Shown here: piece by piece, positions 51,154-58,186 of the stretch
Position numbering within the stretch: the stretch's first letter is position 1
How the letters are laid out: the number at the start of each line of letters is the position of its first letter
DNA from: Saccharopolyspora endophytica
Lineage (GTDB): Bacteria > Actinomycetota > Actinomycetes > Mycobacteriales > Pseudonocardiaceae
Reading direction: 5' to 3'
DNA: 64,000 bases
Assembly: GCF_018070075.1 (NCBI RefSeq)
Contig: NZ_JAGPXE010000001.1
Span: 620,001-684,000, forward strand
Program-made: the position numbers and the translations under genes
The notes under the pieces: model-generated
Databases searched by the model: none
Told to the model about the DNA's origin: nothing
The model's input: the letters and a program-made list of their open reading frames with translations, nothing else

Positions 51154-51402
51154 CTAGACCCGGTCGTCCTCGGCGGTGACCTGCAGGGTGATGCGGTTCG
51201 CCCCCGCCGCCAGCGCCTTGTCCAGCACCTCCGCCAGCGCGGGCAGCAGCTGATCGCGGTCACCGCTGATCGCCGTGCCCAGCGGGCCGAAGTCCGGATC
51301 CAGGCCCGCCGCCAGCAGGCAGTCCCGGGCCGCCAGCGCGTGCGCCGGTGGATCCCCTTCGCCTTCGAACGGTTCCGTGGTGAACTCTGCGCGCAGCATC
51401 AT
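51154..51402 (-). CDS. Thiamine-binding-like protein (MTH1187/YkoF fold)
   Basis: 82 residues: MMLRAEFTTEPFEGEGDPPA at the start, GLDPDFGPLGTAISGDRDQL in the middle and a final strand RITLQVTAEDD. This ferredoxin-like pattern is that of the MTH1187 family, some of which bind thiamine. GGGAGG stands 8 bases before the ATG at 51402. It is divergent from the hydroxypyruvate isomerase gene. A link to thiamine-dependent glyoxylate carboligase is possible but that gene is not here. Confidence 0.75.
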   Translation of the reverse strand: MMLRAEFTTEPFEGEGDPPAHALAARDCLLAAGLDPDFGPLGTAISGDRDQLLPALAEVLDKALAAGANRITLQVTAEDDRV

Positions 51403-51466
51403 CGGACCGACCTCCCTGACCGAGACGGTAGCGTCCGCGTGCAACCACGACCCAGACGGGAAGCCG

Positions 51467-52267
51467 ATGAAGACCGACCGATTCGACGTCAATCTGTCGA
51501 TCCTGTTCACCGAGCTGGATCTGCTGGAACGACCCGCCGCCGCCAAGGCCGCGGGGTTCGACCGGGTGGAGTTCTGGTGGCCGTTCGAGACCGCCGTGCC
51601 CGCCGAAGCCGACGTGGAGAAGTTCATCCGGGCCATCGACGACGCCGGTGTGTCGCTGGTAGGACTGAACTTCTACGGCGGCGACCTGGCCGCGGGTGAG
51701 CGAGGAGTGCTGTCCGATCCGGACCGGGCCGGGCAGTTCGCGGCCAACATCGACGTGCTCTGCGAGATCGGCGAGCGCCTCGGTTGCCGCGCGTTCAACG
51801 CGCTCTACGGCAACCGCATCGACGGCGTGGACCCGCGCGCCCAGGACGAGGCCGCCACCGAGAGCCTGGTGCGCGCCGCCCGCGGCGTCGCCCGGATCGG
51901 CGGTACCGTTCTCATCGAGCCGGTCAGCGGGATCCCGAGCTATCCGCTGCGGACCGCCGCCGACGGGCTCGCCGTCGTCGACCGGGTGCGCGAGGCCGGC
52001 GAGGTGGACGCCGTCCACCTGCTGCTCGACCTGTACCACCTGGTCACCAACGGCGACGATCCGAACTCGGTGCTCGACCGGCGCCCAGAAGCGATCGGGC
52101 ACGTGCAGATCGCCGACTCGCCGGGACGCGGGGAACCCGGCACCGGATCGATCGACTTCGCGCACTACTTCAGCCGGCTCGACGAGGTCGGCTACACCGG
52201 CCACATCGGACTCGAATACAAACCCAGCGGCGCCAGTACCGAATCCTTCGGCTGGATCGCGAGCTGA
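51467..52267 (+). CDS. hyi: Hydroxypyruvate isomerase
   Basis: 266 residues, TIM barrel of the xylose-isomerase-like superfamily. FDVNLSILFTELDLLERPAA, AGFDRVEFWWPF, LVGLNFYGGDLAAGERGVLS, LIEPVSGIPSYPL (metal Glu), LLLDLYHLVTNGD and HVQIADSPGRGEPGTG are typical of Hyi. It interconverts hydroxypyruvate and tartronate semialdehyde in glyoxylate/glycerate metabolism. ATG 51467 has GGGAAG 5 bases upstream. It is 17 bases before glycerate kinase, an operon. Confidence 0.94.
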   Translation: MKTDRFDVNLSILFTELDLLERPAAAKAAGFDRVEFWWPFETAVPAEADVEKFIRAIDDAGVSLVGLNFYGGDLAAGERGVLSDPDRAGQFAANIDVLCEIGERLGCRAFNALYGNRIDGVDPRAQDEAATESLVRAARGVARIGGTVLIEPVSGIPSYPLRTAADGLAVVDRVREAGEVDAVHLLLDLYHLVTNGDDPNSVLDRRPEAIGHVQIADSPGRGEPGTGSIDFAHYFSRLDEVGYTGHIGLEYKPSGASTESFGWIAS

Positions 52268-52284
52268 ACCAAGGAGGCGTCACG

Positions 52285-53406
52285 TTGCCCGGTCCCGTCC
52301 TCATCGCACCGGACAAGTTCAAAGGCACCCTCACGGCGCCGGAAGTGGCCGAGGCGGTCGCCGCCGGGTTGCGCCAGGCGCGGCCCGACGTGGAGCTGCG
52401 GCTCGCCCCCGTCGCCGACGGCGGTGACGGCACCGTGGACGCGGCGCTGGCCGCCGGGTACGCCCGGATGACCGTGCCGGTCAGCGGCCCCACCGGGTAC
52501 CCGGTGGACACCGAGATCGCCTACGACGGGGAGACCGCCGTCGTCGAACTCGCCTCCGCCTCCGGCCTCGCGCTGCTCGACCCCGACGACCTCGACGCCC
52601 TCGGAGCCTCCAGCGACGGGACCGGCGAGGCGCTGCTGGCGGCGCTGAGCACCGGCGCACAGCGGATCGTGCTCGGCGTCGGCGGCAGCGCCTGCACCGA
52701 CGGCGGTGCCGGGCTGCTCACCGTCCTCGGCGCGAGGATCCTGGACGCGAACGGGAATCCGGTCGCGCCCGGCGGCGGTCCGCTGGCGGGCGTCGGCGAG
52801 ATCGACCTGTCCGGGCTGGACCCCAGGATCGGTGAGGTCGATCTGATCCTCGCGTCCGATGTGAACAACCCGCTCACCGGACCGAACGGCGCCGCCCACG
52901 TCTACGGGCCGCAGAAGGGCGCGAACCCCGAGCAGGTGGAGCTCCTCGACGCCGCTCTGGCCCGGTACGCGCAGGCCATGAAGGCCGCGGGCGGACGCGA
53001 CGTCGCCGAGCAGCCCGGCGCGGGCGCGGCGGGCGGAGTCGGCTTCGCCGCTCTGGCGGCGCTGGGCGCGACGATGCGGCCCGGCGTGGACGTCGTCCTC
53101 GACCTCGTCGGCTTCCACGACCGGCTCGACGGCGCGGGACTGGTCATCACCGGCGAAGGCGCGCTGGATGAGCAGACCCTGCACGGCAAGGCCCCGGCCG
53201 GGGTCGCGGCTCGCGCCATCGAAGCGGGAATCCCGGTCATCGCCATCGCGGGCCGCTGCGAGCTCACCCAGGAGCGGCTGGCGGAGGCGGGGATCGACGC
53301 CGCCTACGCCCTCCTCGACGTCGAGCCGGACCCGCAGCGCTGCATGGCCGACCCGGCCCCCATCCTCACGACCCTCGCCGCAACGCTGGCCGAGAACCAC
53401 CTCTGA
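52285..53406 (+). CDS. Glycerate 2-kinase
   Basis: 373 residues of the GarK/GlxK family: LIAPDKFKGTLTAPEVAEAV, RLAPVADGGDGTVDA, VLGVGGSACTDGGAGLLTVLG, GAGAAGGVGFAALAALGA and ITGEGALDEQTLHGKAP. It phosphorylates D-glycerate to 2-phosphoglycerate, leading glyoxylate carbon into glycolysis. TTG 52285 is the start: AAGGAGG (52271-52277) stands 7 bases before it. Followed by family B palindromes and a terminator. Confidence 0.95.
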   Translation: MPGPVLIAPDKFKGTLTAPEVAEAVAAGLRQARPDVELRLAPVADGGDGTVDAALAAGYARMTVPVSGPTGYPVDTEIAYDGETAVVELASASGLALLDPDDLDALGASSDGTGEALLAALSTGAQRIVLGVGGSACTDGGAGLLTVLGARILDANGNPVAPGGGPLAGVGEIDLSGLDPRIGEVDLILASDVNNPLTGPNGAAHVYGPQKGANPEQVELLDAALARYAQAMKAAGGRDVAEQPGAGAAGGVGFAALAALGATMRPGVDVVLDLVGFHDRLDGAGLVITGEGALDEQTLHGKAPAGVAARAIEAGIPVIAIAGRCELTQERLAEAGIDAAYALLDVEPDPQRCMADPAPILTTLAATLAENHL

Positions 53407-53427
53407 GCAGCGGCTTTCGAGGTCGGA

Positions 53428-53488
53428 TTCGAATTTCGCGCGAAATTCGAACGCGAAACCTCGGCCTCGAATTTCGCGCGAAATTCGA
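53428..53488. repeat. Paired palindromes, family B copy 2
   Basis: TTCGAATTTCGCGCGAAATTCGAA as a perfect 24-base palindrome (53428-53451; core TTCGCGCGAA) and a second of 22 bases at 53467-53488; centres 38 bases apart, exactly as in copy 1 (34186-34248). The joining sequence CGCGAAACCTCGGCC resembles CGCTGAACTTCGGAC of copy 1. Confidence 0.88.
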
Positions 53489-53489
53489 A

Positions 53490-53527
53490 AACGGCCCCCT
53501 TCCAGGTGAACCCAGGAGGGGGCCGTT
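53490..53527. terminator. Bidirectional terminator between glycerate kinase and copC
   Basis: AACGGCCCCCTTCC pairs with GGAGGGGGCCGTT (one bulge) between two convergent genes. Confidence 0.82.
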
Positions 53528-53542
53528 CTCGTCGTTCTGGTG

Positions 53543-54037
53543 CTACTCGGACTCCGACCGGCGCGGGATCAGGGCGATCACCACGATCAGCAGCACGACG
53601 ATCACCGCGCCACCGCCGATGCTCAGCCAGAGCATGTAGCTGCCGCCGCCGGACTCGCCCGGCGGAGCCGGGGCGACGTTGAGGTAGAAGCCGCCCTCGG
53701 TGGTGTGGCCGTCGTCGAAGACGGTCCGGTACTTCACCGTGTGCAGACCGGGTTTCAGCGCTTCGATGTGGACGGTCACGTGGTTGCCGTCGACGTCCGC
53801 CTCACCCGAGACGTGATCGGATCCCGCGGGATCCTTCACCTCGATCTTCGGCGGCTTCGACTCGTCCAGGGCCCCTGCGAAATCCATCTCGATGCGGTCC
53901 ACACCGGCCTGGGCGGTTTCACCCGGGCCGGGGGAAGCGGAGTTGAGCCCGCTGTGCGCGAACGCGGTGCCCGCGCCCAGCAGGACCAGTAGCGCGCTCA
54001 GGACCGCACCGACGGTGGTTCTCAGAGGTCGGCGCAT
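53543..54037 (-). CDS. copC: CopC-domain copper-binding protein with C-terminal anchor
   Basis: 164 residues. The signal peptide (about 1-27) ends AFA, exposing His28 as the new N-terminus (HSGLNSASPGPGE), the usual first Cu(II) ligand of CopC. DDGHTTEGGFYLNV holds a second His. A membrane helix (about 136-158) and a basic/acidic tail follow, so the protein is tethered outside the membrane. The start overlaps the SOD-like gene by 16 bases. It may deliver or sequester copper for that neighbour (inference). Confidence 0.9.
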   Translation of the reverse strand: MRRPLRTTVGAVLSALLVLLGAGTAFAHSGLNSASPGPGETAQAGVDRIEMDFAGALDESKPPKIEVKDPAGSDHVSGEADVDGNHVTVHIEALKPGLHTVKYRTVFDDGHTTEGGFYLNVAPAPPGESGGGSYMLWLSIGGGAVIVVLLIVVIALIPRRSESE

Positions 54038-54594
54038 GCGATTCGGTTGTCGGTGAACTCGGCCGGGTGGACCACGAGCGACTTGGCGGCCTCGGCCGGC
54101 TTGTCGTTCTCGGCGGTCATGAAACCGCGGCCGGTGGCGTCAGCGGTGAACGCCAGGTGGATCTCGTTCGGCGGCATCTCCGACCCGGCGGGGTCGAACT
54201 TGAAGTGCTCACCGCCGGCCTCCTCCGCGCACGGCTTGGCGTGCACGTGGGCCATGTACTTGCCGTTCGGCGCCAGACCGGTCATCTCCAGCGTGACCGT
54301 CGTGCCGCCCGGGTGGATCGCCATCCACGCGGTGCCCGCGGCCTGGTCGGTGCCCGGCGCACGAGTGGGCAGCAGCGTGAACGGGTTGGTGCGCAGCTGC
54401 GCGCCCTGCACGTCCTTGGCCGGAGTGGCGTTGGCGTCGCCCATGTTCATCTGCATGCCGCCGCCGGCCTGCTCGCCGCCGCCGTGCTGCATGTGCATGC
54501 TGTGGTCCTGGCCCTCGGAAGAACCACCGCCGCACGCGGAAAGAGCCGCGCAGGCGAAGACGATCCCGGCGGCGAAAGACTTGCGAAGTGTCAT
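54022..54594 (-). CDS. Cu/Zn superoxide dismutase-like lipoprotein
   Basis: 190 residues. A lipoprotein signal (MTLRKSFAAGIVFACAALSA then Cys21). A His/Met-rich stretch (HSMHMQHGG and MQMNMG) may bind copper. The SodC-like domain has AHVHAKPC, GGEHFKFDPAGSE and EIHLAFTADATGRG, with the paired Cys (HAKPC and the terminal IACADL). Several SodC ligands are visible, but dismutase activity is not assured. ATG 54594 is chosen over the longer frame because it gives the lipoprotein signal. Overlaps copC. Confidence 0.85.
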   Translation of the reverse strand: MTLRKSFAAGIVFACAALSACGGGSSEGQDHSMHMQHGGGEQAGGGMQMNMGDANATPAKDVQGAQLRTNPFTLLPTRAPGTDQAAGTAWMAIHPGGTTVTLEMTGLAPNGKYMAHVHAKPCAEEAGGEHFKFDPAGSEMPPNEIHLAFTADATGRGFMTAENDKPAEAAKSLVVHPAEFTDNRIACADL

Positions 54595-54632
54595 GCCCTC
54601 ATCAACTTCTCTTCGTGAACTGTTCCTGTGCT

Positions 54633-54667
54633 CGTGGCCGGGCGGAGGGATTCCCCGCCCGGCCACG
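54633..54667 (-). terminator. Hairpin between the hydroxylase and SOD-like genes
   Basis: CGTGGCCGGGCGG pairs perfectly with CCGCCCGGCCACG around a 9-base loop, just after the small-subunit stop. No T run; it may only attenuate. Confidence 0.6.
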
Positions 54668-54672
54668 CAGGA

Positions 54673-55128
54673 TCACATGTTCTCGGCGGCCTGCTTGATG
54701 GCCTGGCGGATCCGGCCGTAGGTGCCGCAGCGGCAGACGTTCTCGATCTTGTCGATGTCCGCGTCGGTCGGCTCGCTGGTCTCGTTGATCAGCGCGACGG
54801 CCTGCATGATCTGGCCGGGCTGGCAGAAGCCGCACTGCGCGACGTCCCGGTCCAACCACGCCTGCTGCACCGGGTGCAGCTCGTCGTCGTCGGCCAGGCC
54901 CTCGATCGTGGTGATCTCGGTGCCGTCGGCGTCCTCGGCCTTGACCATGCAGGTCTGGACGGCCTCGTCGTCCTGCAGGCAGGTGCAGGCGCGGCAGACG
55001 CCGACACCGCAGCCGTACTTGGGACCGGTGATGCGCAGCTCGTCGCGCAGCACCCACAGCAGGGGCATCTCCGCGGGGACGTCGACCTCGACGTCCTTGC
55101 CGTTGACGGTGAACTCGTACTTGGGCAT
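54673..55128 (-). CDS. Molybdenum hydroxylase small subunit, two [2Fe-2S] clusters
   Basis: 151 residues. Plant-type [2Fe-2S] ligands Cys40, 45, 48 and 60 (GCGVGVCRACTC), and the second cluster Cys99, 102, 132 and 134 (QCGFCQPG, CRCGTYGRIRQAI). It resembles the IorA-type small subunit of isoquinoline oxidoreductase and related aldehyde oxidases. No own signal peptide: it would cross the membrane bound to the Tat-targeted large subunit. ATG 55128 gives the ferredoxin start MPKYEFTVNGKDVEVD. Confidence 0.93.
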   Translation of the reverse strand: MPKYEFTVNGKDVEVDVPAEMPLLWVLRDELRITGPKYGCGVGVCRACTCLQDDEAVQTCMVKAEDADGTEITTIEGLADDDELHPVQQAWLDRDVAQCGFCQPGQIMQAVALINETSEPTDADIDKIENVCRCGTYGRIRQAIKQAAENM

Positions 55129-55171
55129 GTCGCTCGGGGACTCCTTAGCGGAAGATCTCTTCAGGCCGGAA

Positions 55172-57394
55172 TCAGTAGTTGACCGGGAAGCTGCGCGGCT
55201 TGGTGCCGGTCGCGCGGGCGTAGGCGGTGGCGATCGCACCCGCGCACACCGGCACGCCCAGCTCGCCCACACCGCCCGGCTCGTCGGTGGTGGCCGGCAT
55301 GACGTGGATCTGCAGGTCGGTGGGGGTGTGACGCTGACGCGCCCAGAGGAAGTCCCCGTAGCTGCCCTCGCGCACCGCACCGTTGTCGATGTGGATGCCC
55401 GCCTGCAGCACCGTGGAGATCGCGTCGGTCAGGCCGCCCATCATCTGAGCCTCGATGCCGCGCGGGTTCAGCGGAACGCCCGCGTCGACGGCGATCACGG
55501 CCTTGGTGACCCGCGGCTTCTTCGGGTCCGTGGCGTTGATCTCGACCAGGCAGGCCGCGACCGACTTGAACTCCTCGTGCATCGAGATGCCCTGGGCGTG
55601 GCCCTTGGGCATCGAGCGGCCCCACTTGCCGTCCTTCATGACCTTCTGCAGCACGGCCTTCGCGCGGTCGGTCTTGGCGTTCTCCAACCGGAAGTTCGCC
55701 GCGTCGGAACCGGCCTTCTCCGCGATCTGGTCGACGACCAGGTCCTCCGCGGTGCGGAAGGTCGCCGAGTGCACCGACCGCCAGCTGCCGGTGTGCACGC
55801 CCTCCAGCGGGTAGTCGTTCAGCGAGATGGTGGTCGCGCCGAACTCGTAGGGCACCGACTGGGTCAGGTTGAAGTACAGCTGCGCGGCCGGGAGCTTGCC
55901 GATCCCGGACTGCACGGCGGTCGAGGTGATCAGGTCACCGATGCCGTGGTTGAAGTCGGTCGAGACGCTGGCCATCTTGTGCGCCCAGGACCGCACCTTG
56001 CCGCTGCGGAACGACGCCTTGACGCGGTGGTGCGAGGCGGGGCGCATCCGGCCGTGGCGGGTGTCGTCGTTGCGGGTCCACATCAGCTTGACCGGCTTGC
56101 CGATGGCCTTGGAGACCTCGGCGGCCTCGACCGCGGCGTCGTGGAACAGGTGCCGGCCGAAGGAACCGCCGGCGCGGGTGACGTGCACCTTGACGTCGAG
56201 CACGCCGACGGCCGCGGCGACGTCCTTCTGCGCGACCTGCGGGGACTGGGCGGGAACCCAGATCTCGGCGCTGTTGTCCTTGACGTCGGCGATCGCGTAG
56301 TTGACCTCCATCGGCGCGTGGCTGACGAAGGCGAAGTCGAAGCTCTCGTCGATCTCGTCGCCGTCGCTGTCGGAGATCCCGTCGTCGAGGCTGCCGGTCA
56401 TCCCGGCCAGCTTCTCCTGGATGTCCGCCGACGACATGTCGGCGATGGGGCCCTGCTTCCAGGTGACGTCGAGCTTCTTGGCCAGCTCCATGGCCTGCCA
56501 GGTGTACTCGGCGCACACGGCGACACCGGTGGAGATCTCAGCGGTGCCCTTGAACCCGGCGACGTTGCGGATGGCGGAGTCGTCGTAGGACTCGACCTCG
56601 CCGTCCAGGGTCGGCGGGCGGACCACGACGGCCACCACGGAACCCGGGATCTTCAGGTCCGAGACGAAGTGGGCCTTGCCGGTGACGATGGCGGTGGCGT
56701 CGGAGCGGGTGTGCCCCTTGCCGAGGACCTTGAACTCGTCCGGGCTCTTCGGCGTGGCGGGCACCGAGGGGACGACCACCTTGGCGGCGTCCTTGGCCAG
56801 CTCGGCGAAGGTGGCCTTGCGGCCGCCCGGGCCGACCACGCCGGTGCCCTGGGTGGTCAGCCCGCCGGCGGACACGCTCCACTTCTTGGCGGCGGCGGTG
56901 AGCAGCCGGGAGCGCGCGGTGGCGGCCATCTGGCGCAGCGGCTTCCAGAACGTGCGCACCGACGACGAAGCCGCGGTGAACTGGTTGAACATCAGCTCGG
57001 GGCGGGCGTCGGAGAGCTCGACCACGACGTCCTGGGTGCGCGCGCCGAGCTCCTCGGCCAGCATCATCACCACGGCGGTGTTGATGCCCTGCCCGGATTC
57101 GAGGCGCGGCAGCTCGAAGCGGACCTTGTTGTCCGCGGTGAACTCCAGCTTCATCAGCGCCATGGTCGGCGCGCTGGCGATCTCCATGAGGTCGCCGAAG
57201 TCCATGAGCCCGGAGACGGGGGGAAGCGGCAGCTGACCGGCGACCTGCCCGGGTGCGGCGGCGGCTTCACCTTCCATCACGAACTTGCCGGCGACGGTCA
57301 GCATCGGGGCCGCCGCGACGTAGGTGAGGAAGCGTCGGCGTCGCGTGCCGGGCGCCGGAGCGGCTTCCTCGTGAGCGGTGGCGGGGTGAACCAT
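55172..57394 (-). CDS. Molybdenum hydroxylase large subunit, Tat-exported
   Basis: 740 residues of the IorB-like molybdopterin-binding subunit. A twin-arginine signal is at RRRRFLTYVAAAPMLTVAG (about 18-36). Features of the family include TRNDDTRHGRMRPASHHRVK, AGGSFGRHLFHDAAVEAAEV, the C-terminal GGLTDAISTVLQAGIHIDNG and the cofactor-site Glu in PGGVGELGVP. It pairs with the small subunit 43 bases downstream; there is no FAD subunit gene here, matching two-subunit enzymes that pass electrons to another carrier. Substrate probably an aldehyde or N-heterocycle. GAGAGGAG precedes ATG 57394. Confidence 0.92.
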   Translation of the reverse strand: MVHPATAHEEAAPAPGTRRRRFLTYVAAAPMLTVAGKFVMEGEAAAAPGQVAGQLPLPPVSGLMDFGDLMEIASAPTMALMKLEFTADNKVRFELPRLESGQGINTAVVMMLAEELGARTQDVVVELSDARPELMFNQFTAASSSVRTFWKPLRQMAATARSRLLTAAAKKWSVSAGGLTTQGTGVVGPGGRKATFAELAKDAAKVVVPSVPATPKSPDEFKVLGKGHTRSDATAIVTGKAHFVSDLKIPGSVVAVVVRPPTLDGEVESYDDSAIRNVAGFKGTAEISTGVAVCAEYTWQAMELAKKLDVTWKQGPIADMSSADIQEKLAGMTGSLDDGISDSDGDEIDESFDFAFVSHAPMEVNYAIADVKDNSAEIWVPAQSPQVAQKDVAAAVGVLDVKVHVTRAGGSFGRHLFHDAAVEAAEVSKAIGKPVKLMWTRNDDTRHGRMRPASHHRVKASFRSGKVRSWAHKMASVSTDFNHGIGDLITSTAVQSGIGKLPAAQLYFNLTQSVPYEFGATTISLNDYPLEGVHTGSWRSVHSATFRTAEDLVVDQIAEKAGSDAANFRLENAKTDRAKAVLQKVMKDGKWGRSMPKGHAQGISMHEEFKSVAACLVEINATDPKKPRVTKAVIAVDAGVPLNPRGIEAQMMGGLTDAISTVLQAGIHIDNGAVREGSYGDFLWARQRHTPTDLQIHVMPATTDEPGGVGELGVPVCAGAIATAYARATGTKPRSFPVNY

Positions 57395-57821
57395 CCAAAC
57401 TCCTCTCGCGCGCCAGCACTCAAATGGCCGACCGGGGACCATTCACCGAGCGGAAAAGACGTGCCGACGTACTCAAACAGGCCAAGGCAGGACTTGTCCG
57501 ACTTCAGGTCCGTCGCTAACCCCGCGCGATGCCGACGGGTGTGCACCGCGTCATCGAAAATTCATTTCAGGTCGCCAGGAGTAATCGAATTGCGACATTT
57601 GGCCGCGAGCGTCACTTCCAGTGACCAGAAGCTATTCGAAGATGACTTTCCGGGGTTGTGTTGACTTCCTCTGGGGTCGGGGGAAATGGTGCTTGAAAAG
57701 TCGGTGTGGCCGGTTTTCACCTGCCAACGTCGCGAGAGCCTACCTGACGGTAAAGTAGGGTCTGAATCACCCTTTTGGCAGCGTTTCGATTAGGCCGAAC
57801 AGAGTAATCCTGCGTAGGTCC

Positions 57822-57905
57822 GGACCAGTTCTGGCCGGGCGGCCAACCAATCGGAACCGGTTCAGGGCAGGCGGTCTCGATGTTGCAGTTCTGAACCAGT
57901 TCGCC
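57822..57905. promoter_or_regulatory. Three related palindromic half-site clusters
   Basis: GGACCAGTTCTGG (57822-57834), GGAACCGGTTCAGG (57853-57866) and CTGAACCAGTTCGCC (57891-57905) share the core (G)AACC(A/G)GTTC, which is self-complementary or nearly so. Spacing is 31 and about 38 bases. Probable operator cluster; the cognate protein is unknown. Confidence 0.4.
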
Positions 57906-58022
57906 GCGTGATGGGATAAGTGGCAATGCAATTCAGCATTGCCGAGCGCGTCTGCTAATCTTCCCGCGCATACTGCCCGACCAGCGTATATAACAATTGT
58001 GTCGATAGGTCCCAATAGCGCG

Positions 58023-58051
58023 TTGACCATGCATGACTGCGGTCCTAGGCT
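58023..58051 (+). promoter_or_regulatory. Promoter of the conservon operon
   Basis: TTGACC (58023-58028), 17-base spacer, TAGGCT (58046-58051). It would give a leader of about 130 bases before cvnA. Confidence 0.6.
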
Positions 58052-58186
58052 GCGTCGTCATCTGATGCGCCGGTGGGTCCGAAATTTTTCGGCGCACCCG
58101 CAGGCCCGGCCGTTTCGGGGTACGCAGGGTCGGCGTGGGTTCTTCTTGCTGCGGCCAACCAACGGAGAAGGTTTGAGACGAGGTCC

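Larger units (their letters stand above)
57395..58186. other. Long divergent regulatory region before the conservon
   Basis: 792 bases with no credible gene, lower in GC than its surroundings. It contains three GAACC(A/G)GTTC-like sites (57822-57905), a perfect 8-bp hairpin (GGCAATGC/GCATTGCC, 57922-57943), an AT-rich TATATAACAATTG stretch (57988-58000) and the conservon promoter at 58023-58051. The molybdenum hydroxylase promoter must lie in its left part. Confidence 0.6.
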
